Of a stretch of DNA of 64,000 bases, positions 28,744-38,557 are shown one piece after another; the first letter of the stretch is position 1; every line of letters starts with the position of its first letter. Origin of the DNA: Stakelama marina (GTDB taxonomy: Bacteria > Pseudomonadota > Alphaproteobacteria > Sphingomonadales > Sphingomonadaceae); NCBI RefSeq assembly GCF_018122655.1, contig NZ_JAGRQC010000001.1, forward strand, positions 1-64,000. The letters are read 5' to 3'. The notes beneath the pieces are model-generated. The model searched no databases. It was not told where the DNA came from and saw only the letters and a list, made by a program, of their open reading frames with translations. The position numbers were made by a program, and so were the translations under genes.

Positions 28744-29744
28744 TCGACCGCCGCACCGCACTTATCGGCTCGCTCGCTGCGGCGGGCATGGGGCTTTCTG
28801 GAAAGGGGACGGCACAGACCGCCCCGCCGCATATCGCAGGAGATGACGTGCCCGCCTGGCCGCAACCCGTAGAGACCATCGACCTCTGGCCGGATGGCGC
28901 GCCGGGCATGCCCGCCAATCCACCGACCGAAAGCGTCGAGGAACGCAGCGAAGACAGCGCGATCAACGACCGCGCGGTGGACAATATAACCGTGCCGCGA
29001 ATGGCGGTGTTCAAGCCGTGGCGGCCCAATGGCGCGTCGATGCTGATCATGCCAGGCGGTGGTTACGTTCGTGTCGTCATCGACCGCGAAGGCTATGAGA
29101 TGGCGCAGTGGCTCGCCGAGCGCGGATTTACCTGTTTTGTCCTGTTCTACCGCCTTCCCGACCAGGGATGGGCGGCCGGACCCGATGTCGCGTTGTCCGA
29201 TGCACAACGCGCGATGCGGCTGATCCGCCACCGTGCAGCCGATTATGCGATCGATCCGGCACGGGTGTGCGCAATGGGATTTTCCGCCGGCGGCCATTTG
29301 TGTGCCGATCTGGCAACGCGTTTCGATGCGAAGACATATGACGCCATCGACGATGCCGATACCCTCTCGGCGCGGCCAAAGGTCGCAGCGCCGATCTACC
29401 CCGTCATGACGATGAAAAGGCCCTTTGCACACGAAGGGTCGCGAACGGCGTTGATCGGGAAGAACGCGGACGAGAAGCTTGAGACTGCGCATTCGCCCGA
29501 CATGAATGTAAAGGACAACACGCCGCCCTGCTTCCTCTGCCATGCCGAGGATGATCCGTCGGTTCCGGTGGAGAACACGCTGATGTTCCGCGCCGCGCTG
29601 AAGGCGAAGGGGGTGCCGGTCGAAACGCACCTGTTCGAACATGGCGGTCACGGCTTTGCGATGCGTCGCGTCATCGGCAAGCCGGCGGGGCGCTGGCCCG
29701 AACTGCTTCTCAATTGGGCGCGCACGCATGAGGTGCTGATCTGA
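28740..29744 (+). CDS. alpha/beta hydrolase, acetyl-esterase-like
   Basis: A 334-residue exported hydrolase with a signal peptide (ALIGSLAAAGMGLSGKGTA). It has the oxyanion motif PGGGY, the nucleophile elbow GFSAGGH, an Asp in CHAEDDPSVPVENT and the His in FEHGGHGF, a full catalytic triad. It resembles the endo-1,4-beta-xylanase/acetylxylan esterase group. It overlaps the GH43 stop by four bases, so it is translationally coupled and probably deacetylates hemicellulose or pectin pieces. Confidence 0.88.
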   Translation: MIDRRTALIGSLAAAGMGLSGKGTAQTAPPHIAGDDVPAWPQPVETIDLWPDGAPGMPANPPTESVEERSEDSAINDRAVDNITVPRMAVFKPWRPNGASMLIMPGGGYVRVVIDREGYEMAQWLAERGFTCFVLFYRLPDQGWAAGPDVALSDAQRAMRLIRHRAADYAIDPARVCAMGFSAGGHLCADLATRFDAKTYDAIDDADTLSARPKVAAPIYPVMTMKRPFAHEGSRTALIGKNADEKLETAHSPDMNVKDNTPPCFLCHAEDDPSVPVENTLMFRAALKAKGVPVETHLFEHGGHGFAMRRVIGKPAGRWPELLLNWARTHEVLI

Positions 29745-31285
29745 GCGCACTTTCACCTTGTTCCAGGCGAAACTTCATGCGTGGCGCGGCCGCGCTTGCG
29801 GTGCTCCCGCCCTCGGTCGCCCGAGCCGCATTGCGCAAGGATGCCGAATTGCTCGCGCTGCTCGACGATATCGCTCGCGCGGGCGACCCTGTCGCCGGTC
29901 TGGCCAGGCTGAAACGATTCGACCCGGCTGGACTGTCTCCGGTTCGGCGCTTCGATCTTCTCGCGGTGCGAGACGGGCTCGCCACGGACGCACGGATGCA
30001 GGCGATCTGGCCCTGGTTGGCGCCGGGCGGATCGCCTTATCCGGTTTCTCCGCGCAACGGCGGGTGGCGGAAGGTCGCAGCGGGTAAGCCGGTCGCGGCA
30101 AGCGAACTGGCCGCAGAAACGGACAGACTTGCGCTCGCCGCCCGTCGCGGTGTGGTTCTGCCGCGGCCACTCCTGACAGAAACGGTGCGGCAGGTAACCG
30201 CCGCGGCCGCCGCGGCGAAGGGGGCGGTAGCCGATGCACTGGTCGATCAGGTAGCGGTTCTGGAAGGGCAGCAGCGCATCGCTCCCACCGCACCCGGCCT
30301 GTCGCGAGTCCCCGGTGGGGCGCACTATTTCGCGCTGATGCTCGAACGTGCGCTGGGTAAGGCGGTGAGGCCGGCTTCGGCCCATACGCGGGCGGAAACA
30401 TTTGCCCGGAATCTTGTGGCGAGGGCCGACACCTTGTTCCGATCGATCGGCATGGAAAGCGGATCGACCGGCGAACGCTTTCGCTTGCTGGCGGAGCAAC
30501 CGCGTTACCTTTATCCCGACAGCGATGCGGGGCGCGACCGTGCCGTCGCCGACATGAACCGACGCCTTGCCCGCGCGCGTTCCTGGTTGCCGCGGGCGTT
30601 CTCGCATATCCCGCCGGCGGTCGACCATGTCGCGGCGCGGCGCATGTCGCCGGCCGATGAGGTCGCCGGCAGGGGCGGCTATCGCACGGTGCCGCCCGCC
30701 GACGGATCGGGGGAGGGGGGGTATTTCGTCGACCTCAGTGATATCCGCCAGCGCCCCAGCTGGACGTTGCCGAGTGTTGTCCACCATGAGCTGTTGCCCG
30801 GCCACATGCTGCAGATGCCGATTGAGGCAGCTGCGGCGCCGCACCGGTTACGGCTGGCCCATGCCGCAGCCTTCACGGAAGGGTGGGCGATCTACGCCGA
30901 ACGGCTGATGGCCGATACCGGTGCATTCGAAGGCGATCCGGCGGCCGAGCTCGGATACATCCAATGGGCACTGTTCCGCGTCGGCCGTGCCCTCGCCGAT
31001 ACCGGCATCCATCACCATGGCTGGACTCGGCAGTACGCTGTCGCGAAGCTTCGCGACCTGCAGGGCAAAGGTGTGATCTTCGCGCCGATCGAGGACGATG
31101 TTGCGCGCATTTGCCTCGAACCCGGCATTCGCGCCGCCGAATTCCTGATGGCAGACAGGCTTGCGGCTTTGCGACACGATGCTGGCGATGTGCGGACTTT
31201 TCATGATGCGGTGCTCGCGCCGGGATCGCTGCCGCTACGACTGGTCGAGGCGGTCGCTAGCAGAGCGGGGCGTGCGGGCGATTAG
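29741..31285 (+). CDS. DUF885 family exported protein, apparent CTG start
   Basis: About 514 residues. The pattern HHELLPGHMLQ with a later TEGWAIYAERLM fits DUF885 (PF05960), thought to be metallopeptidase-like. The first ATG in frame is 29777, but the codons before it encode CSRRNFM, a clear twin-arginine motif, and an in-frame TGA closes the frame at 29729. The only plausible start that keeps the signal is CTG 29741, which overlaps the previous stop (CTGA) and lies seven bases after GAGGT. If ATG 29777 is used, the protein lacks the arginine pair. It is the last gene of the TonB receptor operon. Confidence 0.72.
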   Translation: MSALSPCSRRNFMRGAAALAVLPPSVARAALRKDAELLALLDDIARAGDPVAGLARLKRFDPAGLSPVRRFDLLAVRDGLATDARMQAIWPWLAPGGSPYPVSPRNGGWRKVAAGKPVAASELAAETDRLALAARRGVVLPRPLLTETVRQVTAAAAAAKGAVADALVDQVAVLEGQQRIAPTAPGLSRVPGGAHYFALMLERALGKAVRPASAHTRAETFARNLVARADTLFRSIGMESGSTGERFRLLAEQPRYLYPDSDAGRDRAVADMNRRLARARSWLPRAFSHIPPAVDHVAARRMSPADEVAGRGGYRTVPPADGSGEGGYFVDLSDIRQRPSWTLPSVVHHELLPGHMLQMPIEAAAAPHRLRLAHAAAFTEGWAIYAERLMADTGAFEGDPAAELGYIQWALFRVGRALADTGIHHHGWTRQYAVAKLRDLQGKGVIFAPIEDDVARICLEPGIRAAEFLMADRLAALRHDAGDVRTFHDAVLAPGSLPLRLVEAVASRAGRAGD

Positions 31286-31493
31286 ACCCTCATATTTTTG
31301 GTCGTAGCCACGCCCGCCCCAGCTTACGGGACAATACCCATTCAGCGCGGTCCTGACGCGACATAAACCTGCCACCGTTTTTGGAGGCGGCTGTGTTCGA
31401 CACAAGGATGGTGCCATCCGATTCCGTTTCGGGAATTGGAGCCGTGCGGGATCATGCCCGGTCTTTGGGGGCGACGCGGCTGGCTGTTTCCGC

Positions 31494-33980
31494 ATGGTGA
31501 TGGACAAGCACCGGCCAAATTCGCGGGTCGCCGCCGGTTCTGATGTGACCGGCGATAACACCGACCAAGCCGAATTAAGCGATCCGCAAGGGCTGTCCGA
31601 GGCGGAGGCCAGCGCCCGGCTTCGGCAATACGGCGAAAATATACTCGCCGAACACCGGGTCGGCTTGCTCGAACGGCTGGCGCATTTCTTCTGGGGGCCG
31701 ATCCCCTGGATGATCGAGATCGCCGCGGTGCTTTCGGCGGTCGTGCGGCACTGGGCCGACCTCGCGGTGATCCTGACCATGTTGTTCGTCAATGCCGGCG
31801 TGGGCTTCTGGCAGGAAGCGAAGGCCGACAACGCGATCGCGCTGCTCAAGCAGCGGCTGGCGCTCAAAGCCGACGTCCGCCGCGACGGAAAATGGCAGGA
31901 GGTGGCGGCGCGGCTGCTGGTGCCGGGCGATCTGATCGCACTGAGGATCGGCAGCGTGGTACCCGCCGATGCGCGGCTGGTCGGCGGCGATTATCTGAGC
32001 GTCGATCAATCGGCGCTTACCGGTGAATCGCTGCCGGTCGACAAGAAGCCCGGGGACACCGCTTATTCCGGGTCGATTGCCAGGCTGGGCGAGATGACGG
32101 CGGTGGTCACGGCAACCGGAATGAACACCTATTTCGGCAAGACCGCGCACCTGGTCGAAAGCGCGAAAAGCGTGTCGCATTTCCAGCGCGCCGTGCTGCG
32201 CATCGGTAATTTCCTGATCCTGACGACGATCGGGCTCGTGCTGGTGATCGGCACGGCTGCGCTGTTCCGCCAGGACCCGCTGATCGAAACCGCGCAGTTC
32301 GCGCTGATACTGGCGGTCGCCTCGATCCCCGTCGCGCTTCCCGCGGTGCTGTCGGTAACGATGGCGGTAGGCGCCGAGCGGCTCGCGCGGATGCGTGCCA
32401 TCGTGTCGCGCCTCGTCTCGATCGAAGAGATGGCGGGCATGGACCTGCTGTGCACCGACAAGACCGGTACGCTGACCAAGAACGAACTGACGCTCGGCGA
32501 TCCGCAGCCCGCCGACGGCGTCGAGGTTTCCGACCTGTTGGCGGCGGCGGCGCTCGCTTCGCGCCGCGACGCCCCCGATGCGATCGATAGCGCGGTCGTC
32601 GCCGCGCTGCCCGATCCGGCGCTGATCGAGCGTGCGCATATCGATCATTTCCAGCCCTTCGATCCGGTCACCAAGCGTTCGGAGGCCGCGGTCGCGATGG
32701 ATGGCGGGCATTTCCACGTCGCCAAGGGGGCGCCGCAGGTGATCCTGGGACTATGCGCCCCCGACCCGGAACTGTCCGCGCGCGTGGACAAGACGGTAGA
32801 GGCCGCCGCGGCCAAGGGATATCGCACGCTCGGCGTGGCGCGGTCCGACGATGGCAAGGCGTGGCGCTTCCTCGGCATATTGCCGCTGTTCGATCCACCG
32901 CGCGACGACAGCGCCGAGACCATTGCCGCCACGCGGGCGATGGGCCTCGATTTCAAGATGGTGACCGGCGATCATGAAGCGATCGCGCGGCAGATCGCGG
33001 GCGAAGTCGATCTCGGCAAGAACATCGTCGTTGCCGACCGTGTATTCGAAAAGGGCGATACCGCCTCGGCCAGCCTGTTGCCGAAGATCGAGGCCGCCGA
33101 CGGCTTTGCGCGCGTATTTCCCGAACACAAGTTCGCGATCGTCAAGACGCTGCAGGATGCCGGGCATATCGTCGGGATGACCGGCGACGGCGTGAACGAT
33201 GCGCCGGCGCTGAAACAGGCAGATGTCGGGATCGCGGTATCGGGCGCGACCGATGCGGCGCGCGCTGCCGCCGATCTGGTGCTGACCGCGCCGGGCCTGT
33301 CGGTCATTACCAGCGCCATTGAACAGGCGCGCCAGATTTTCGAGCGGATGACGGGCTATGCCATCTATCGCATAGCAGAGACGATACGCGTGCTGCTGTT
33401 CATGACCGCCAGCATCCTGGCGTTCAATTTCTACCCCGTCACCGCGATCATGGTCGTGCTGCTGGCGCTGCTCAACGACATCCCGATCATGATGATCGCC
33501 TATGACAACGCACCCGTCGCGCCGAAGCCCGTGCGCTGGGACATGGTGCGCGTGCTGACGGTGGCGTCTGCGTTGGGCGTGTTCGGCGTGTTCAGCAGCT
33601 TCGGCGTGTTCTGGCTGGCGCGCGATCAGTTCCATCTGGCCGCGCCCGTCGTGCAGTCGGTGGTGTTCCTCAAGCTGCTGGTGGCGGGGCACATGACGAT
33701 CTACCTCACGCGCAACAAGGGGCCGATCTGGCAGCGGCCCTGGCCAAGCTGGAAGCTGATCGTGCCGTGCGAGGCGACGCAGGTGCTCGGCACGCTTGCG
33801 GTGGTCTATGGCTGGTTCATGCAGCCGGTCGGCTGGCGACTGGCGCTGTTCGTCTGGGGGTATGCGCTCGTTTCCTTTGCAATCGCGAGCGGACTGAAGA
33901 TGGTGGTCTATTCATTGCTCGATCACCGTGCGCGCCATCAGGCGCGTCATCTTTCGCGGATCGAGGGGCATCTGGCTTAG
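31494..33980 (+). CDS. plasma-membrane proton-efflux P-type ATPase (type IIIA)
   Basis: An 828-residue membrane pump related to yeast and plant H+-ATPases. It has the actuator TGES (LTGESLPVDK, near 175), the phosphorylation site CTDKTGTLT (near 321), GDGVNDAPAL (near 563) and about ten membrane helices. It would expel protons using ATP. ATG codons at 31494 and 31500 are both possible; no strong ribosome binding site decides. It stands alone, converging with the lactate dehydrogenase gene. Confidence 0.93.
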   Translation: MVMDKHRPNSRVAAGSDVTGDNTDQAELSDPQGLSEAEASARLRQYGENILAEHRVGLLERLAHFFWGPIPWMIEIAAVLSAVVRHWADLAVILTMLFVNAGVGFWQEAKADNAIALLKQRLALKADVRRDGKWQEVAARLLVPGDLIALRIGSVVPADARLVGGDYLSVDQSALTGESLPVDKKPGDTAYSGSIARLGEMTAVVTATGMNTYFGKTAHLVESAKSVSHFQRAVLRIGNFLILTTIGLVLVIGTAALFRQDPLIETAQFALILAVASIPVALPAVLSVTMAVGAERLARMRAIVSRLVSIEEMAGMDLLCTDKTGTLTKNELTLGDPQPADGVEVSDLLAAAALASRRDAPDAIDSAVVAALPDPALIERAHIDHFQPFDPVTKRSEAAVAMDGGHFHVAKGAPQVILGLCAPDPELSARVDKTVEAAAAKGYRTLGVARSDDGKAWRFLGILPLFDPPRDDSAETIAATRAMGLDFKMVTGDHEAIARQIAGEVDLGKNIVVADRVFEKGDTASASLLPKIEAADGFARVFPEHKFAIVKTLQDAGHIVGMTGDGVNDAPALKQADVGIAVSGATDAARAAADLVLTAPGLSVITSAIEQARQIFERMTGYAIYRIAETIRVLLFMTASILAFNFYPVTAIMVVLLALLNDIPIMMIAYDNAPVAPKPVRWDMVRVLTVASALGVFGVFSSFGVFWLARDQFHLAAPVVQSVVFLKLLVAGHMTIYLTRNKGPIWQRPWPSWKLIVPCEATQVLGTLAVVYGWFMQPVGWRLALFVWGYALVSFAIASGLKMVVYSLLDHRARHQARHLSRIEGHLA

Positions 33981-34001
33981 ACGCGGAAACCGCCGCCGGA
34001 C

Positions 34002-35015
34002 CTATTTCGGATGTACGTGATGGGGACCGAGCTGGTTGACGAGTGGCCGCCCCGCCTCGAACTCGCTGACATTGGCGAGCGTTGTGTGCGCGATACCGCG
34101 CAAGGCCTCTTCGGTCAGGAACGCCTGATGCCCGGTCACGAGGACGTTGGGAAAGGTCAGGAGCCGCTGGAAATCGTCATCGTCGATGATCTCGTTCGAC
34201 AGGTCCTCGAAGAACAGGTCGGCCTCCTGTTCATAGACGTCGAGCGCGACACCGCGGATTTTCTTCGACTTGAGCCCGGCGATCAGCGCGCGGGTGTCGA
34301 TCAACGCGCCGCGGCTGGTATTGACGATGACCAGATCGTCGCGCGCTGCGGCGATGACGGCGTCGTCGATCATGTGGCGGGTATCGGGCGTCAGCGGACA
34401 GTGCAGCGTGACGATTTCGGCCCGGGCGAACAGCTCTTCGCGTGATACATAGCGGATGCCGATCGCCGCCAGTTCCGCGCTTTCGGCAACGTCGCTGGCG
34501 AGCACTTCGCAGCCGAAACCGAGCTTCAGCGTGCGTGCAACCAGCGCACCGATGCGGCCGGTGCCGATCACCCCGACACAGCGACCGTGCAGATTGCGTC
34601 CGATCAGTCCGTCGAGCGCGAAATTGTTTTCGCGCACGCGTGCCCAGGCCCGGTGGATCTTGCGGTCGAGCGCAAGCAACAGGCCGATGGCGAATTCGGC
34701 GACGGCGTGCGGCGAGTAGGCGGGCACGCGGACGACGGGCAATCCCAGCCGCTGGGCCGCGGCCAGATCGACATTGTTATATCCAGCGCAGCGCAGCGAG
34801 ACGATCCGCGTTCCTGCGGCGGCAAGTGTCTCGAGCACCGCGGCGTCGAGCTGATCGTTGACGAACGCACATATCGCGGGCGCACCATCCGCGAGCGGAG
34901 CTGTCACCCGGTCGAGGCGCGGCTCGAGAAACAGCAGTTCGTGGCCGAAGCCGGCATTCGCCTCGGTCAGATATTGGCGATCGTATCGCTTGGTTCCGAA
35001 CACCGCGATCCGCAT
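34002..35015 (-). CDS. ldhA: D-lactate dehydrogenase-like 2-hydroxyacid dehydrogenase
   Basis: A 337-residue NAD-dependent enzyme of the D-isomer 2-hydroxyacid family, close to LdhA in length and motifs. It has VSLRCAGYNNVDL with the substrate-binding Arg, the dinucleotide motif GVIGTGRIGALVA, and VTGHQAFLTEEAL with the catalytic His. It interconverts pyruvate and D-lactate. The gene is monocistronic and converges with the P-type ATPase with only about 20 bases between stops. The symbol rests on family resemblance. Confidence 0.88.
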   Translation of the reverse strand: MRIAVFGTKRYDRQYLTEANAGFGHELLFLEPRLDRVTAPLADGAPAICAFVNDQLDAAVLETLAAAGTRIVSLRCAGYNNVDLAAAQRLGLPVVRVPAYSPHAVAEFAIGLLLALDRKIHRAWARVRENNFALDGLIGRNLHGRCVGVIGTGRIGALVARTLKLGFGCEVLASDVAESAELAAIGIRYVSREELFARAEIVTLHCPLTPDTRHMIDDAVIAAARDDLVIVNTSRGALIDTRALIAGLKSKKIRGVALDVYEQEADLFFEDLSNEIIDDDDFQRLLTFPNVLVTGHQAFLTEEALRGIAHTTLANVSEFEAGRPLVNQLGPHHVHPK

Positions 35016-35105
35016 CGGGCAAGCATGTCACGCCTGACAGGCGCGTCAATGGCGATGGCGCCATTCGACTTGCGAACTGATCGTGCAGGTGAACGGCGCA
35101 GTGCG

Positions 35106-36767
35106 TCAGGCCGCATCGACCTGCCCGCCGCGAAGGGCACTATCCGAGAGCGAGCCACCCAGGAGGCTTTCGGTGGCTTCCGACGCGGATAGCGGCTTTC
35201 CGAAATAGAAACCCTGGCCCAGATCGCAGCCCCAATCCTTCAACAGGTCCACGCTGTCGCTGCATTCGACGCCTTCGGCGGTGATGCCCAGCGACAGGTT
35301 TCGGGCAAGCGCAATCGAGGCGCGGACGATTTCGCTGTTGGTGCGAGTTGTGAGTTGCTGGACGAACGAACGGTCGATCTTGATGCGATCAATCTGAAGT
35401 TCGCGCAGATGTTGCAGGCTGGCATAGCCGGTGCCGAAATCGTCCAGCGCGATCGACACGCCGGCGCTTTTCAACCGGGAGAGCACTGTATCGGCCGCGC
35501 GAGGGTCGGCGATAAGGCCGGATTCGGTGATCTCGACGCTCAACCGGTTCGGCGAGATGCCTTCCTCCTTCAGAATGGCGAGCATTTCGGTCGCAAGGTT
35601 GGCGTCGCGAAGTTCAAGCGGAGAGATGTTCACCGACAATATCAGTGCGTCCGGCCAGCGACGCGCGTCGCGGCATGCCTGACGCAGCATTTTCAGGCTG
35701 AGTTCGGTAATATAGCCGGTCTCTTCCGCGATCGGGATGAAGAGCTCTGGCAGAAGCAGGCCGCGCTGCGGATGTTTCCAGCGCGCCAGGCATTCGAATC
35801 CGACCGGCGTGCCCGAGTTCAGCGCGAAGATCGGCTGATACACCGGGAAAAACTCGTCGCGTCCCAGTCCCTCGCGCAATTCGGTTTCGAGCTTGGAGCG
35901 GTCGCGCAGGCCCTGACGCATTCCCGGCCGGAAATGGCGGATTCGGTCCTTGCCGGACCGTTTTGCCGCATACATCGCGGTATCGGCACGGCTGAGCAGT
36001 TCGGTGCAATTGGCACGCTGGCAGGGTTGCGATGCGATGCCGATGCTCGTGTCGGCAATGAGCGTGCCTGTCCCGGTTTCGATCGGTTGCCGAAACCGTT
36101 CGAGAATCGCCTGTGCCAGCCGGTCGGGGGCCCGCGATCCGGCGTCGTGGACGAGGAACAGCATGAACTCGTCGCCGCCCAGCCGTGCTGCGACGGCGGA
36201 AAATTCGGCTGCTACGTCGGTCAGCCGGGCGCCGATCGCAGCCAGCACGCTGTCGCCCGCAGGATGGCCGTGAACGTCGTTGATCGCCTTGAAACGGTCG
36301 AGGTCGAGAATCATCATCGTCATCTGCTGATCGCGGCGCGCGGCCTTGCGCAGGCTGGCAAAGCGCGGGCCAAGCGCCGTGCGGTTGAGCAATCCGGTCA
36401 AACCATCGGTTTCGGCAAGCTGGCGCGCTTCCTGCTCCAGCGCGATGCGCTGGCGTAGCAGAGCCCGGTATTTTACGTTCCGCAGTATCGCCCAGCCGAG
36501 AAAAAGAAACGACGCCGCGAGCACGCCCATCAGCGCATCGTCGAGGTTCAATTGGCTGTGTTCGGTAAGGAGCAGAAGGAGCTGGCTTTGCGCGTCCCAG
36601 TGGTCGGCCAGCAACATGGCGGCAGCGACCAGACACCCCATTACGATCAATTCGCCAACGCCGGGCAACCGCACGAAGTCGGCGACGCTTTGCAGAGCGC
36701 GCCGCAGGAGTGGAGCGTCGATACGGGAAGCGATTTGTTGCACGGCGATATCCGATTCTTTGCTCAC
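35106..36767 (-). CDS. membrane GGDEF-EAL protein (cyclic di-GMP turnover)
   Basis: A 553-residue protein with two membrane segments near residues 39-58 and 85-105, then a GGDEF domain (RLGGDEFMLF) and an EAL domain (FECLARWKHP in place of EALxRW; catalytic EITESGLI and DDFGTGYASL). Both active sites look intact enough to make or degrade cyclic di-GMP, though which dominates is unknown. The GTG start lies only 6 bases downstream of a CTATAATG box shared with flagellar genes, so it probably belongs to the motility regulon. A later start or a leaderless transcript is possible. Confidence 0.88.
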   Translation of the reverse strand: MSKESDIAVQQIASRIDAPLLRRALQSVADFVRLPGVGELIVMGCLVAAAMLLADHWDAQSQLLLLLTEHSQLNLDDALMGVLAASFLFLGWAILRNVKYRALLRQRIALEQEARQLAETDGLTGLLNRTALGPRFASLRKAARRDQQMTMMILDLDRFKAINDVHGHPAGDSVLAAIGARLTDVAAEFSAVAARLGGDEFMLFLVHDAGSRAPDRLAQAILERFRQPIETGTGTLIADTSIGIASQPCQRANCTELLSRADTAMYAAKRSGKDRIRHFRPGMRQGLRDRSKLETELREGLGRDEFFPVYQPIFALNSGTPVGFECLARWKHPQRGLLLPELFIPIAEETGYITELSLKMLRQACRDARRWPDALILSVNISPLELRDANLATEMLAILKEEGISPNRLSVEITESGLIADPRAADTVLSRLKSAGVSIALDDFGTGYASLQHLRELQIDRIKIDRSFVQQLTTRTNSEIVRASIALARNLSLGITAEGVECSDSVDLLKDWGCDLGQGFYFGKPLSASEATESLLGGSLSDSALRGGQVDAA

Positions 36768-36772
36768 CCCCT

Positions 36773-36780
36773 CATTATAG
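36773..36780 (-). promoter_or_regulatory. CTATAATG box 1 (GGDEF-EAL gene)
   Basis: CTATAATG on the minus strand. It is the closest of the eight boxes to a start codon (6 bases from TATAAT to GTG). No TTGACA lies about 17 bases upstream. Confidence 0.55.
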
Positions 36781-36828
36781 GAGGCGGAGCCGAGCGATCG
36801 CCGCAGCTATGGATTCTTACGGAAAGTC

Positions 36829-37947
36829 CTAGAAGGAGGCGGCTGTCACCGCTGCGACGTCCTGCGGTGACAGCACGTCGATCGCAACCGAGCTATCCGG
36901 GTTCAGGCTGAACCCGATCATCGCGCCGGTCCGATCGGTGCTGATGCCGACGACGCGCAACGCACCGTTTTCGCGGATCACTGCAAGGCCGCCGGGGGCC
37001 GGAAAACGGTCGGGGTCGACGGTCAGGATCGCGCTGGCGGGAAGCCCGGGGCCAAGCGTGGACCGGAAAATTCGCAATGCATAAGCGCGGGGGCCGGCGC
37101 CAAGTGGCGCGGCGATATGTTCGCCGGTCGCGATGTCTGCGATCAGCCCGTCGGCGATCGGCGATCCGATCACGGCCAGCATCCGCTTTTCGGCGCTGTC
37201 CACATTAGTATGCGCCGGCTCGTTGCCGGGAAGCGGCGTAGTCGCAGGTTCGGAAAGTTCCCGGCGCAGTGCCGCGACGCGTTCCCGCGTCCGGTCCTCG
37301 CGTTCGGTTGCCCCGGGAATCTGCCGCAGCGCCTCGTCGAGCGCACCATCGGCATGAAGTTGCCGCAGCCCTTGTTCGAGATGCTCGGGGTCGGCAACGC
37401 CGATGATCGCGCATAGCGCGGCGATCGTCGCCGCATTCCAGCGGTCGACCGGCTTCGCTGCGTGTTCGACGCGAGAAACGATGACTGGCGGCAGGCCGTA
37501 TTCGCTTTCCAGTGCTGCGAGCGTCAGCGCTGCGTCGTCCGTGCGCCGTTGGCGCAACGCCGCGGCCAGCAGCATCGCGAGTTCCGCTTCCTCGCCGTCT
37601 TCCTCGATACCGAATGGCGAGGCCCAGCGCGCAATGTCGAAATATTGCGAATCGATGTCGATCAGCAGCGCCGTCGGCGAAACCGCGAGCGCCGCTGCCA
37701 CGCGCCGCAACTCGACAGCGCGGGCGACAACCTCTCCGCGTTCGATCTTCGACAGGCGGATATAGGGAATGTCGGTTACATGCGCGGCGAACCCGACCAG
37801 CGTCGGATGGCCGGCTTCGATGCGGAGCTCGCGAAGACGATTGGGAAAGACCACCTTGCGAAAGCGGTCGATCTCGATCAGCGCGATGCGCTCGGCCTGG
37901 GCGGCGCTAGCAGCGTCCGTCGGCAAAGAGAGTTTTGGATCCGGCAT
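36829..37947 (-). CDS. HTH (XRE-like) transcriptional regulator
   Basis: A 372-residue protein with an XRE-type HTH near residues 36-80 (LRELRIEAG; YIRLSKIERGEVVARAVELRRVAAAL). A second helical region with a similar repeat lies near 150-185 (LESEYGLPPVIVSRVEHA), so it may hold two DNA-binding units. The C-terminal 130 residues look like a beta-rich sensing or S24-peptidase-like fold (AILTVDPDRFPAPGGLAVIRENG), but no catalytic Ser-Lys pair is clear. It lies between the GGDEF-EAL gene and a motility-box gene, suggesting a role in motility control; this is inferred. Confidence 0.75.
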   Translation of the reverse strand: MPDPKLSLPTDAASAAQAERIALIEIDRFRKVVFPNRLRELRIEAGHPTLVGFAAHVTDIPYIRLSKIERGEVVARAVELRRVAAALAVSPTALLIDIDSQYFDIARWASPFGIEEDGEEAELAMLLAAALRQRRTDDAALTLAALESEYGLPPVIVSRVEHAAKPVDRWNAATIAALCAIIGVADPEHLEQGLRQLHADGALDEALRQIPGATEREDRTRERVAALRRELSEPATTPLPGNEPAHTNVDSAEKRMLAVIGSPIADGLIADIATGEHIAAPLGAGPRAYALRIFRSTLGPGLPASAILTVDPDRFPAPGGLAVIRENGALRVVGISTDRTGAMIGFSLNPDSSVAIDVLSPQDVAAVTAASF

Positions 37948-38001
37948 TAACCACCATCACCCGCGCGATAGCGCAATATGCCGAATTTCCAAAGAGATAA
38001 A

Positions 38002-38523
38002 TCAGTGCCGCGTATCGCCGCCCGAAAGCGTGGAAAGCAGCGACCAGGTCGATCCGGGTTGGAAAGCAAGGAGTTCGATCAGTCGCGCATCGCCGTCAAA
38101 TATGTGGCCCGCCCAGTTTTCGTGATGCGGGCAGGGCAGGTCGGGGCTGAAGCCGATACCGCTTCCGTCGCTGACGACACCCAGCGGTTGCGAAAGTGCG
38201 TGCGGCGGCCATGCTTCGGAGAGAGACTGCAGGAGCGGCGCCAGCGCGGCGCGCAGGAGCCGGGTTGCATGGCAGGTGTTGGCAGAGGAATCTGCAAGCG
38301 GATTCCATTGGGCGTCGAGCAGGGCGATGACAGGATTGTCAGGCCGTTTCGGGTCGAGCGAGACGGTCAGAAAGCAGGCGGATGCGCGATCCAGAATTTC
38401 GGTTGCGTAACAGCGGATCCGTCCGGCGTCGGCCGGCGCGATGCGGAACTGCGTCGCCTTTGATCGGCGGCAGGTGCGATTTTTCGCCTCTGCGCCCGAA
38501 CCGCACCACTGCAAACCTGCCAC
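38002..38523 (-). CDS. protein of unknown function under a motility-type box
   Basis: A 173-residue cytoplasmic protein, family not recognised. It contains PADAGRIRCYATEILDRAS, LLDAQWNPLAD and a C-terminal FDGDARLIELLAFQPGS. The GTG at 38523 is preceded by GAGAGG with seven bases spacing, and a CTATAATG box ends 27 bases upstream, the same layout as the flagellar genes. A divergent reading frame (starting in the box ATG) runs across the same DNA but has a weaker composition. A motility or chemotaxis link is likely only from the promoter. Confidence 0.6.
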   Translation of the reverse strand: MAGLQWCGSGAEAKNRTCRRSKATQFRIAPADAGRIRCYATEILDRASACFLTVSLDPKRPDNPVIALLDAQWNPLADSSANTCHATRLLRAALAPLLQSLSEAWPPHALSQPLGVVSDGSGIGFSPDLPCPHHENWAGHIFDGDARLIELLAFQPGSTWSLLSTLSGGDTRH

Positions 38524-38549
38524 CTATCCACCTCTCTGTCAGACAGGAG

Positions 38550-38557
38550 CATTATAG
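38550..38557 (-). promoter_or_regulatory. CTATAATG box 2 (unknown gene 38002-38523)
   Basis: CTATAATG on the minus strand. Directly upstream sits a strong hairpin (38557-38586) in the place where a -35 element would be. Confidence 0.55.
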
